This document shows, piece after piece, positions 1-8,114 of a stretch of DNA of 53,330 nt; within the stretch, counting starts at the first letter, position 1, and the number at the start of each line of letters is the position of its first letter. Below the pieces are notes generated by a model that was given only the letters and a program-made list of their open reading frames with translations, was not told where the DNA came from and ran no database searches. This stretch comes from Thermoanaerobacterium saccharolyticum. Lineage in GTDB: Bacteria > Bacillota > Thermoanaerobacteria > Thermoanaerobacterales > Thermoanaerobacteraceae. The stretch is taken from positions 1 to 53,330 of the forward strand of contig NZ_BBKT01000035.1 in the NCBI RefSeq assembly GCF_000747665.1, read 5' to 3'. A program made the position numbers and the translations under genes.

Positions 1-268
1 GAATAACTTCCCGCCTTATAGCTCTCCATGCATACTCTATATTCCAAACACCTTGGCTTAAGAATTTGCCAAAGGTAGTTCTATGGCAATTAGCGAAGCT
101 TAAATTAACTATGTCAGTGACAGTACCACTATAACCCTTTTGAGTGGCAGCAATTATAAATTCTACAATATGACGAATAACAGGTTTAGTAAAATATAAT
201 GCAAAATTTAATTTCATTAAGTACTGGATTATTGATGAATTTTCTGTTATTCTTTTATTATGAGACAT
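1..268 (-). mobile_element. Transposase N-terminus (DDE type, IS4/IS701-like), cut by window edge
   Basis: An open frame starts at the ATG whose complement is 266-268 and runs off the left edge, giving about 89 residues beginning MSHNKRITENSSIIQYLMKL. GGAGTGGAG lies just upstream as ribosome site. A basic N-terminus followed by HRTTFGKFLSQGVW resembles the N-terminal part of IS4/IS701-type DDE transposases; the catalytic residues lie outside the window, so the family is not certain. The element reads away from the truncated GH43 gene at 387, and its insertion may explain the loss of that gene's 5' end. No terminal inverted repeat could be placed with confidence in 269-386, which otherwise shows nothing recognisable. 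Confidence 0.6.
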
Positions 269-386
269 TTGCTCCACTCCTATGATTAATATTGTTATAG
301 GGTAACAACATATTAATACCATAGAAGCGAGCATTTGTCTCTATTTTTTTATTAAATTTTTTCATGTAAGTTTATTATGGCAATTT

Positions 387-1226
387 ATGTTAGTGAATTT
401 TCTCATCTATAGTTATATGTTTGGAACTACTGATATAAACTGCTGGAATGATGAGAAAGCAACTGGATTTGATTACTATAAATCATCTGATTTAGAAAAT
501 TTTGAAGGACCTTTTATTGCATTTAGACCAGATAAAAACTTTATTTGGGATAAAAATTTTTGGGCTCCAGAAGTGCATAAATACAATGATATGTATTATA
601 TGTTTGCTACATTTTTCGCTAAGGGTAGAAATAGAGGAACGCAAATTTTAGTATCTGAAAAAATAAGTGGGCCATATAGACCATGGAGTATTGAACCGGT
701 GACACCAAAGGATTGGATGTGTTTAGATGGGACTTTTTATGTAGATGAAAAAGGGGAACCCTGGATGATATTTTGCCATGAATGGGTACAAATATATGAT
801 GGAGAAATTTGTGCTGTAAGATTGTCGAAAGATTTAAAAACTACGATAGGAAATCCTATTACACTTTTTAAAGCTTCAAGTGCTAATTGGACAAGAAGTA
901 TTAAAACGATTAATAACCATGAATGTTACGTTACAGACGGTCCTTTCGTTTATAGGTCGGATGAAGGAAAGCTTTATATGTTGTGGTCCAGTTTTATTGA
1001 AAACAATATATACGCTGTTGGTGTATCATTATCGAAAACAGGCAAAATAACTGGACCGTGGGTGCACAGTGAAAATCCAATTTTCGCAGGTGATGGTGGG
1101 CATGGTATGATATTTAAGACCTTTGAAGGGAATCTAATATTGGCATTACATACACCTAATAAAAGGAAAGAAGAACGGCCACTTTTTATAACTTTACAAA
1201 AATCTGTGCTTAATGATACCTTATAA
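387..1226 (+). CDS. N-terminally truncated GH43-family glycoside hydrolase
   Basis: The 279 residues match the five-bladed GH43 fold (arabinanases, xylosidases and relatives). Seen are YMFGTT near residue 10, NFWAPEVHKYNDMYYMF (about 57-73), LDGTFYVDEKGEPWMIF (about 113-129) and VTDGPFVYRSDEGKLYMLW (about 182-200). The first blade, which normally carries the general-base Asp in a DP motif, is missing: codons just upstream of 387 are open but do not look like GH43, and a stop lies at 303-305. The ATG at 387 has no good ribosome site. The product is probably inactive, a remnant after insertion of the neighbouring IS. It precedes an oligogalacturonide-type ABC operon and may once have been part of it. 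Confidence 0.6.
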   Translation: MLVNFLIYSYMFGTTDINCWNDEKATGFDYYKSSDLENFEGPFIAFRPDKNFIWDKNFWAPEVHKYNDMYYMFATFFAKGRNRGTQILVSEKISGPYRPWSIEPVTPKDWMCLDGTFYVDEKGEPWMIFCHEWVQIYDGEICAVRLSKDLKTTIGNPITLFKASSANWTRSIKTINNHECYVTDGPFVYRSDEGKLYMLWSSFIENNIYAVGVSLSKTGKITGPWVHSENPIFAGDGGHGMIFKTFEGNLILALHTPNKRKEERPLFITLQKSVLNDTL

Positions 1227-1268
1227 TTAGATGACAAATAATGATACCATATATTAAATTGAATACCT

Positions 1269-1296
1269 TTAACACATTGAATATACATAATATAAT
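1269..1296 (+). promoter_or_regulatory. Probable sigma-A promoter of first ABC operon
   Basis: TTAACA at 1269-1274 and TATAAT at 1291-1296 are separated by 16 bases. They lie 42 bases before the ATG of the sugar-binding protein. The -10 is a perfect match; the -35 matches five of six. Confidence 0.45.
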
Positions 1297-1337
1297 GTTT
1301 CTAGAGTAGTTAATAAATTTCTAAGGAGGCATTGAAA

Positions 1338-2667
1338 ATGTTTAAAAAAAATTACATCTCTTTTAATATCGCTTCTTTTGATAATTTCATTAGTTACAGG
1401 ATGTAGCAGCTCTTCGAATTCTTCGAGTTCATCGAAAAATAGTTCTGAAAATAGTACCAGTCAAAAAACCGTAACATTAAGATTTATGTGGTGGGGTGGA
1501 GACGCCAGACATAAAGCAACACTTGATGCTATAAGTCTTTATGAAAAAGAACATCCTAATGTAAAGATTAATGCTGAATATGGCGGCGTTACTGACTATC
1601 TCCAAAAGCTGATAACTCAATTAAGCAGTGGGACAGCACCTGATCTTATACAAATAGATGTAACATGGTTGCAGCAACTTTTTAGCCAAGGTGATTTTTT
1701 TGCAGATTTAAGTAAGTTAAAAGATATCAATGTGAATGCATTTGATCAAAATTTTCTTAAAAATTATTGCTATGTCAACAATAAGTTGATAGGTTTGCCT
1801 ACAGGAATAAACAATTCGGCAATGTATATTAACAAAGACTTTTTTGATAAATTTGGCATAGACGATAAGACGGTTTGGACATGGGATAATCTCTTGCAAA
1901 CTGCTAAGATGGTGCATGAAAAGGATAAAAATGCTTATCTTTTAGACGCTGATTCTACTATTTGTGATTATATTTTGGTCACATACGTTGGGCAAAAAAC
2001 TGGCAATCAATGGGTGAAAGATGATTATACTTTAGGCTTTGATAAACAAACGTTGACGGAAGCATTCAAATATTTAAACGATTTGTTCGAAGTAGGTGCT
2101 ATAGAGCCATTTTCTCAAAGTGCTCCATACGAAGGAAAACCTGATCAAAATCCTATGTGGCTTAATGGACAAACAGGTATGCTTTGGAATTGGTCATCTA
2201 TATACTCTGGGGTAAAAGCAAATATAAAGAACTTGTCATTAGCATTGCCACCGATTGATCCTAATGCAAAACAGACAGGTATAGTTGTAAGACCATCACA
2301 GCTTATCGCGATTAACAAAGATTCTAAAAATATCGATGAAGCAGCAAAATTTTTAAATTGGTTCTTTACGGATACAGATGCTATAAAAACACTTAAAGAT
2401 GTCAGAGGAGTTCCGGCTACCGCAGATGCGCGTAAAATTTTATCGGAAAATAACTTGTTGGATTCAACATTGACCGATAATGCAAACCAAGCTATGGAAA
2501 AAATGGCACCTCCTGAAAATGGCATAAGTGGTAATCAAGAATTAGAAAAGATAAATACTGATATTATACAAGAATTGGCTTATAAAAAGATAACACCGGA
2601 GCAGGCAGCAGATGAATTGATAAATACTTATAAACAGAAGCTTCCAGAATTAAAAAGCCAGCAATAA
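1338..2667 (+). CDS. ABC sugar-binding lipoprotein (family 1), signal peptide out of frame
   Basis: This is the extracellular binding subunit of an MsmE-type sugar importer. AAGGAGG (about 1324-1329) points to the ATG at 1338, but that frame closes after 22 codons. The tract of eight A at 1344-1351 puts the body of the gene one base out of register: with seven A the protein starts MFKKITSLLISLLLIISLV and then TGC, a perfect lipoprotein signal with lipobox Cys. As written, only a TTG at 1378, inside the signal peptide, opens the long frame (429 residues). The mature protein has a Ser/Asn-rich linker, then VTLRFMWWGG and the usual family 1 fold. A paralogue lies at 25315. It is followed by a hairpin and two permeases. 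Substrate is inferred to be a galacturonide from the downstream GH4 gene. Confidence 0.85.
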
Positions 2668-2674
2668 AGATTAG

Positions 2675-2708
2675 TTTCATAGGGTGTGTTGAAGCTCACC
2701 CTATGAAA
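2675..2708 (+). terminator. Intercistronic hairpin between binding protein and permease
   Basis: TTTCATAGGGTG (2675-2686) is perfectly complementary to CACCCTATGAAA (2697-2708), with a 10-base loop and no T-run after it. Such stems after the first gene of ABC operons usually protect the 5' mRNA or partly terminate, giving more binding protein than permease. The second importer has an equivalent stem at 26676-26708. Confidence 0.7.
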
Positions 2709-2733
2709 TATTATTGAAGGAGTGGTTAAATTA

Positions 2734-3621
2734 ATGAGTTACAATAAAAAAAGAAATTTGATGGGGTATTTATATATTAGTCCATGGATCATAGGCTTTT
2801 TAATATTTACTCTGTATCCATTTGCTATGACTTTTATCTATTCGTTTTGTAACTATAGTATTACAAAATCACCTGTATTTATTGGATTAGGCAATTATAT
2901 AACTATGTTCACTAAAGATATGTATTTTTGGCCGTCTTTAATTAATACTATAAAATATGTATTAATGACAGTTCCTTTAAAATTATGTTTTGCACTTTTT
3001 GTTGCAATGATCTTAAATGTAGATATTAAAGGAGTTAATGTTTTTAGGACAACTTATTATTTGCCTTCTATTTTTGGGGGAAGTGTTGCTTTATCTGTCA
3101 TATGGAAGTTTTTATTCATGGATAATGGTATTATGAATAAATTTCTTTCATACTTTCATATACATGGCCCAAGTTGGCTTGGAAATCCACACATATCATT
3201 ATTTACTATAAGTTTATTGTCAGTCTGGGAGTTTGGATCTTCTATGGTAATATTCTTGGCGGCACTAAAACAGGTTCCAAATGAGTTGTATGAAGCCTCA
3301 ATGTTAGACGGTGCAAGTAAAATAAGAAGATTTTTTTCAATAACTTTACCTATGATATCACCTGTACTATTGTTTAACTTAGTTATGCAGACTATAAATG
3401 CTTTTCAGGAATTTACGGGTCCATATGTAATAACTGGTGGAGGACCAATGAATTCTACTTATGTGTACAGCATGTTGATTTATGATAATGCGTTTAGGTA
3501 TTTTAGGATGGGTTATTCATCTGCCTTGTCTTGGATTTTATTTTTGTTAATATTGATTGTTACAGTTATAATATTTAAATCTTCAAATACATGGGTATAT
3601 TACGAAAATGGAGGTAGATGA
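2734..3621 (+). CDS. ABC sugar permease, MsmF/LplB-type
   Basis: Inner-membrane permease of the importer. ATG 2734 is preferred over GTG 2722 because GGAG ends at 2722. Six hydrophobic spans are visible, starting YLYISPWIIGFLIFTLYPF. The EAA loop that contacts the ATPase reads ELYEASMLDGASKIRRFFSI, followed by TLPMISP. The length (295 residues) is normal. It follows the binding-protein gene after a hairpin and is followed by the partner permease. No ATPase gene is present in the operon, so a shared MsmX/MsiK-type ATPase encoded elsewhere is inferred. Confidence 0.9.
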   Translation: MSYNKKRNLMGYLYISPWIIGFLIFTLYPFAMTFIYSFCNYSITKSPVFIGLGNYITMFTKDMYFWPSLINTIKYVLMTVPLKLCFALFVAMILNVDIKGVNVFRTTYYLPSIFGGSVALSVIWKFLFMDNGIMNKFLSYFHIHGPSWLGNPHISLFTISLLSVWEFGSSMVIFLAALKQVPNELYEASMLDGASKIRRFFSITLPMISPVLLFNLVMQTINAFQEFTGPYVITGGGPMNSTYVYSMLIYDNAFRYFRMGYSSALSWILFLLILIVTVIIFKSSNTWVYYENGGR

Positions 3622-3622
3622 C

Positions 3623-4480
3623 ATGAAAGCAAAGAATAGTCAAAGGAACGATATAATCAGAAAAGTATTTATATATGTTTTATTGGTAGCTTTTGGCATT
3701 TTTATGATATATCCCTTACTTTGGGTTTTTGCATCATCATTTAAATCAAATGATGAAATCTTTAAGTCGCTAAGTCTTATACCAAAACATATTGTGACAA
3801 ATTCATATTTTGAAGGATGGAAAGGTACGGGGCAATACTCTTTTGGTACATTTATTTTAAACAGCATTACGCTTGTTGTACCTGTTGTTGTATTTACTGC
3901 TATATCATCCACAATTGTTGCCTATGGATTTGCAAGATTTGAATTTCCGCTTAAAACTATTTTGTTTACTTTGATGATATCTACCATGATGTTGCCGGGC
4001 ACTGCAGTTTTGATACCCAGATATATATTATTTAATTGGTTAGGTTGGATAAATACTTATAAGCCATTTATTGTTCCTGCTTTGTTCGGAACAACGCCTT
4101 TTTTCATTTTTATGATGGTTCAATTTTTGAGAGGTCTTCCTAAAGAATTAGAAGAATCAGCTACGATTGATGGATGTAATTCATTTCAAATACTTATGAA
4201 GATTTTAATACCATTGTGTAAACCTGCAATTATTTCTATGTGTATATTTCAGTTCATTTGGACTTGGAATGACTTTTTTAATCCATTGATATATATCAAC
4301 AGTGTAGAAAAATATACAGTTTCTCTCGGGCTTAATATGACAATCGATGGGACTTCGGTTGTTAATTGGAATCAAATAATGGCTATGACAATTATTTCAA
4401 TGATACCAAGTATTATAATATTTTTCTCAGCTCAAAAATATTTCGTTGAAGGTATTGCAACAACCGGGTTGAAGAACTAA
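3623..4480 (+). CDS. ABC sugar permease, MsmG/LplC-type
   Basis: Second permease subunit, pairing with the product of the preceding gene. ATG 3623 is chosen over ATG 3608 because GGAGGT (3610-3615) is the ribosome site; the upstream gene stops at 3619-3621, one base before the start. Six membrane spans are seen. The EAA loop is ELEESATIDGCNSFQILMKI, with LIPL following. The C-terminal FFSAQKYFVEGIATTGLKN is the typical end of this subfamily and is nearly identical to that of its paralogue at 27632-28540. Confidence 0.9.
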   Translation: MKAKNSQRNDIIRKVFIYVLLVAFGIFMIYPLLWVFASSFKSNDEIFKSLSLIPKHIVTNSYFEGWKGTGQYSFGTFILNSITLVVPVVVFTAISSTIVAYGFARFEFPLKTILFTLMISTMMLPGTAVLIPRYILFNWLGWINTYKPFIVPALFGTTPFFIFMMVQFLRGLPKELEESATIDGCNSFQILMKILIPLCKPAIISMCIFQFIWTWNDFFNPLIYINSVEKYTVSLGLNMTIDGTSVVNWNQIMAMTIISMIPSIIIFFSAQKYFVEGIATTGLKN

Positions 4481-4537
4481 ACTAAGTATAAGTTTACTCA
4501 ATAAAATAACATATTTTATGTCAGGAGGCTGAGCTTT

Positions 4538-5935
4538 ATGAGATATACAGATGGGAAGGTGCATGACATTACTATTGCTTATATCGGAGGTGGCTCAAGA
4601 GGATGGGCGTGGAATTTGATGACCGATTTAGCAAAGGAGGATAGCATTTCTGGTACGGTAAAACTGTATGACATAGATTATGGTGCAGCACATGACAATG
4701 AGACAATAGGTAATTCTCTGTCAATGAGGCAGGATGTTAAAGGCAAATGGCTTTATAAAGCTTGCGAGACATTAGAAGAGTCACTAAAAGGTGCTGATTT
4801 TGTCATAATATCTATTTTGCCTGGAACGTTTGACGAGATGGAATCTGACGTTCATGCACCTGAAAAGTATGGCATTTATCAGTCAGTAGGTGATACTGTA
4901 GGACCTGGTGGAATAGTCAGAGCTTTAAGAACGATTCCGATGTTTGTAGATATTGCCAATGCAATTAAAGAGCATTGTCCAGATGCATGGGTTATAAATT
5001 ATACAAATCCTATGACACTTTGCGTCAGGACATTGTACGAAGTTTTCCCTCAAATTAAAGCATTTGGATGTTGTCATGAAGTTTTTGGTACACAGAAGCT
5101 ATTATCTCGGGCGTTGCAGGATATAGAAGGCATTGAAAATGTTCCAAGGGAAGATATAAAGATAAATGTTCTTGGGATAAATCATTTTACATGGATCGAC
5201 AATGCAAGGTACAAAGACATAGATTTAATGCATGTTTATAAACAATTTGCAAATAAGTACTATGAAAGCGGATTTGTCAGCGATGCTAATGACAATTGGA
5301 TGAATAATTCATTTGTATCTGCAGAGAGAGTAAAATTTGATTTATTTTTAAGATACGGAATAATTGCTGCAGCAGGTGATAGGCATTTGGCGGAATTTGT
5401 GCCGGGGTATTGGTATTTAAAAGAGCCAGAGATAGTTAAAGAATGGATGTTTGGCTTAACGACTGTAAGATGGAGAAAAGAAGACTTAAAACGCAGGCTT
5501 GAAAGAAGTAAAAGGCTTAAGACAGGCGAGGAAAAATTTGAGTTAAAGGAAACTGGTGAAGAAGGCGTTAGACAAATTAAAGCGTTATTAGGTTTAGGCG
5601 ATTTAGTGACTAATGTCAACATGCCGAACTATGGACAGATTGAAGGAATACCATATGGTGCGGTAGTTGAGACAAATGCTTTATTTTCAGGAAATAAACT
5701 AAAGCCTGTATTATCAGGGAAATTGCCTGACAATGTGTATAGCCTTGTGCTAAGGCAAGTATACAATCAAGAAACGACGTTAAAAGCTGCTTTAAATAAG
5801 GATTATGACTTAGCTTTCAGCGCTTTTGTAAATGATCCACTTGTGACAATATCTTTAAAAGATGCGAAAAAGTTATTTAATGAAATGCTTGAAAATACGA
5901 AAAAATATTTAGATGGATGGGAAATAAAAGCTTGA
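4538..5935 (+). CDS. lplD: GH4 alpha-galacturonidase (LplD type)
   Basis: NAD- and metal-dependent family 4 glycosidase. The N-terminal Rossmann segment has IAYIGGGSRGWAWN (residues 14-27). The metal-binding motif, CHS in many GH4 alpha-glucosidases, is CHEV here (179-182), and GINHFTW follows at 213-219. From family knowledge, CHEV is characteristic of LplD-like alpha-galacturonidases; the assignment is by motif, not by measured activity. The length of 465 is normal. AGGAGG before ATG 4538 is good. It is the last gene of the first importer operon, 57 bases after the second permease, so imported alpha-galacturonides are probably hydrolysed in the cytoplasm. Confidence 0.82.
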   Translation: MRYTDGKVHDITIAYIGGGSRGWAWNLMTDLAKEDSISGTVKLYDIDYGAAHDNETIGNSLSMRQDVKGKWLYKACETLEESLKGADFVIISILPGTFDEMESDVHAPEKYGIYQSVGDTVGPGGIVRALRTIPMFVDIANAIKEHCPDAWVINYTNPMTLCVRTLYEVFPQIKAFGCCHEVFGTQKLLSRALQDIEGIENVPREDIKINVLGINHFTWIDNARYKDIDLMHVYKQFANKYYESGFVSDANDNWMNNSFVSAERVKFDLFLRYGIIAAAGDRHLAEFVPGYWYLKEPEIVKEWMFGLTTVRWRKEDLKRRLERSKRLKTGEEKFELKETGEEGVRQIKALLGLGDLVTNVNMPNYGQIEGIPYGAVVETNALFSGNKLKPVLSGKLPDNVYSLVLRQVYNQETTLKAALNKDYDLAFSAFVNDPLVTISLKDAKKLFNEMLENTKKYLDGWEIKA

Positions 5936-5991
5936 TAGTATTTATAATTGCGATCATTTATTGTAAACTAAAATTGATGATCCTCCTTAAA

Positions 5992-6017
5992 AGAGCCGAT
6001 ACTATGCGATCGGCTCT
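5992..6017 (+). terminator. Inverted repeat after GH4 gene
   Basis: AGAGCCGAT (5992-6000) pairs perfectly with ATCGGCTCT (6009-6017) over an 8-base loop. It is 57 bases past the stop. The downstream tract is AATATATT rather than a T-run, so it is a weak terminator or a stabilising 3' hairpin. Confidence 0.5.
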
Positions 6018-6146
6018 AATATATTGCCTAAAAAATTTATAGAAAATTTCTAAAATATCTTGTCTAACTACTTTATATTGGACACATACTATGATATACT
6101 TAGCTTAAGTTATTAAAATTTTAACAATGAAAGGGGGACAACAAAT

Positions 6147-6572
6147 ACGAACAGCATATTGACATTATGGTTGGCAGTAATGATAGTAGGAATTGCAATT
6201 GACTTAATAACAAGCAACTTCATATTTTTTAACTTTTCGATTGGAGCTTTTTTCGCAATATGTGCAGATCTACTGGGGCTTAATACACCAATTCAGATTT
6301 TTATTTTTCTCGCGATAGGAATTGTATCACTCATTTTCTCATTCAAATATCTAAGAAAAAGATTTAAAAATATACCAAAGACGTACCCGTATGAAAGCGA
6401 ATATATAGGAAAGACGATTGAGATAAAGAGCGATGTAGGTAGAGAGGGGCAAGTCTTTTTCGAGGGAATATATTGGACCGTTAAGTCTGATGAACCTTTG
6501 AAAAATGGTGACACCGCTTTAATAACTGGAATATCAGGGAATAAATTAATTGTAAAGAGATTGGAGGAATAA
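6147..6572 (+). CDS. NfeD-like membrane protein, possibly with ACG start
   Basis: Short NfeD-type protein: two hydrophobic spans (LTLWLAVMIVGIAIDLI and IQIFIFLAIGIVSLIFSF), then a small beta-barrel OB-like domain ending TALITGISGNKLIVKRLEE. It is paired with the SPFH gene two bases downstream, a pairing found in many genomes and linked to membrane microdomain organisation. The start is odd. The ribosome site AAGGGGG (6131-6137) stands 9 bases before ACG 6147, which would give MNSILTLWLAV. The first ordinary start codon in frame, TTG 6159, is 21 bases from the ribosome site. ACG may be a real rare start, or a T-to-C change of an original ATG. Confidence 0.75.
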   Translation, partial: TNSILTLWLAVMIVGIAIDLITSNFIFFNFSIGAFFAICADLLGLNTPIQIFIFLAIGIVSLIFSFKYLRKRFKNIPKTYPYESEYIGKTIEIKSDVGREGQVFFEGIYWTVKSDEPLKNGDTALITGISGNKLIVKRLEE

Positions 6573-6574
6573 AG

Positions 6575-7507
6575 TTGTTGATATTATTGCTTATCGTACT
6601 TCTTCTTATATTAATCGCAGTATTAGCATCCATAAAAGTTGTTCAAACGGGATATGTATATGTAATTGAGAGGCTAGGACAGTTTTACAAGGTATTGGAG
6701 CCGGGGTGGCATTTTGTAATACCATTTGTTGATTATGTACGGGCGAAAGTATCTACAAAGCAACAGATATTGGACATTGAACCGCAGAATGTCATTACGA
6801 AGGACAATGTGAAAATATCTGTGGACAACGTTATATTTTATAAGGTTATGAGTGCAAAAGACGCCATATACAACATAGAGAATTACAGGTCAGGTATAAT
6901 TTATTCTACCATTACAAACATGAGAAACATCATTGGAGATATGACACTTGATGAAGTTTTGTCAGGCAGAGATAAGATAAATGCAGTGCTTCTTAAAGTT
7001 ATAGATCAGCTTACAGATGCATACGGCATAAAGATACTGTCTGTAGAGATAAAGGATATTACTCCGCCAGATGAAATAAGGCAGGCGATGGAGAAGCAGA
7101 TGAAGGCTGAAAGGGACAAGAGGGCTACTATACTTCAGGCAGAAGGCGAGAAACAAAGTGCTATAGCTGTCGCCGAAGGGCAAAAACAGGCAAAGATTTT
7201 GCAAGCAGAGGCTGAGAAGGAAGCAAATATCAGAAAGGCCGAAGGTTTAAGGCAGTCGCAGATATTAGAGGCGGAAGGCAAAGCAAAGGCCATTGAGGCG
7301 ATTGCTGAAGCGCAGGCAAAAGCCATCGAATTGGTTAATAAAGCCATATTAGAGTCAGGCACAAATGAGACTGTCATAGCATTAAAGCAGATTGAGGCGC
7401 TGCAGGAGATGGCTAAAAATCCTGCCAATAAGCTTATTATTCCTGATAAATTGGTTGGAACATTAGGAAGCATAACAGCAGTTGCAGATCTCATTAAAAA
7501 TCAATAG
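6575..7507 (+). CDS. SPFH/stomatin-like membrane protein (QmcA/paraslipin type)
   Basis: N-terminal membrane anchor (LLILLLIVLLLILIAVLASI), then the SPFH domain: GYVYVIERLGQFYKVLEPGW near residues 27-46 and the ITKDNVKISVDNVIFYKV segment. A long Ala/Glu/Lys-rich coiled coil (about 165-260) carries repeats such as QAEGEKQSAIAVAEGQKQAK. Start is TTG 6575 with GGAGG at 6563-6567. It forms a two-gene operon with the NfeD-like gene. The likely role is scaffolding of membrane microdomains or quality control; no specific substrate can be read from the sequence. Confidence 0.88.
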   Translation: MLILLLIVLLLILIAVLASIKVVQTGYVYVIERLGQFYKVLEPGWHFVIPFVDYVRAKVSTKQQILDIEPQNVITKDNVKISVDNVIFYKVMSAKDAIYNIENYRSGIIYSTITNMRNIIGDMTLDEVLSGRDKINAVLLKVIDQLTDAYGIKILSVEIKDITPPDEIRQAMEKQMKAERDKRATILQAEGEKQSAIAVAEGQKQAKILQAEAEKEANIRKAEGLRQSQILEAEGKAKAIEAIAEAQAKAIELVNKAILESGTNETVIALKQIEALQEMAKNPANKLIIPDKLVGTLGSITAVADLIKNQ

Positions 7508-7516
7508 CTTTCTATA

Positions 7517-7540
7517 CCTCGAGTTTTCTCGGGGTTTTTT
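7517..7540 (+). terminator. Rho-independent terminator after SPFH gene
   Basis: CCTCGAG (7517-7523), loop TTTT, CTCGGGG (7528-7534), then TTTTTT. The stem pairs fully if G-U pairs are allowed. It lies 9 bases past the stop codon. Confidence 0.8.
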
Positions 7541-7610
7541 AATGGGATTTGGTTTTTTAAAGATTAAGCTATAAAATGTATAATGTAAAAAATATTGCGG
7601 AGGGATGAAT

Positions 7611-8114
7611 ATGACTATTAAAGAAGTGCCTTACGATATGTACATTAAAGAGGTGAATCAAAAGCTTACATCAAGAGGTATATTTTTGACTACTAAAGAG
7701 AATAAATTAAACACCATGATAATCGGCTGGGGAGGAATAACTTATTTTTGGGTCAAGCCTGTATTCTTAGTTGCAGTGAGGAAATCACGCTTTACGCACA
7801 ATCAAATCGAAAAATCAGGTGAATTTACGATTAGCGTGCCTCTAAATGAGGACTTAAATAAGGCTATCGCATTTTGCGGTACAAAATCAGGAAGAGATTT
7901 TGACAAGTTTAAGGAGTGCAATCTTACACCTATTCCATCCCAAAAGATTGAGACTCCTATAATAGGCGAGTGTTCACTCCACTATGAATGTAAGGTCGTA
8001 TACAAACATGATATGATAAAGGAAAATCTGGATGCTGATATTGATAAAAGGTGGTATCCAGATTACCATACGTTTTACTTTGGTGAAATTGTCGCATCAT
8101 ACATAAAAGAATAG
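7611..8114 (+). CDS. Flavin reductase-like (FMN-binding) domain protein
   Basis: A 167-residue protein with the split-barrel FMN-binding fold. It opens with a region containing LTSRGIFLTTKENKLNTMI, then GWGGITYFWVKPVFLVAVRK and SRFTHNQIEKSGEFTISVPL, the pattern of the flavin reductase-like family (PF01613). ATG 7611 is chosen over 7605 because GGAGG ends at 7603. It is a single gene between a terminator and a convergent exchanger gene; the two stop codons abut (TAG at 8112-8114, opposing stop at 8115-8117), so there is no space for a terminator. Substrate and electron donor are unknown. Confidence 0.8.
   Translation: MTIKEVPYDMYIKEVNQKLTSRGIFLTTKENKLNTMIIGWGGITYFWVKPVFLVAVRKSRFTHNQIEKSGEFTISVPLNEDLNKAIAFCGTKSGRDFDKFKECNLTPIPSQKIETPIIGECSLHYECKVVYKHDMIKENLDADIDKRWYPDYHTFYFGEIVASYIKE

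Noticed and set aside
7135-7494. Minus-strand frame of 119 codons inside the SPFH gene
   Set aside because: It is a shadow of the Ala/Glu-rich coiled-coil repeats; no ribosome site and biased composition.
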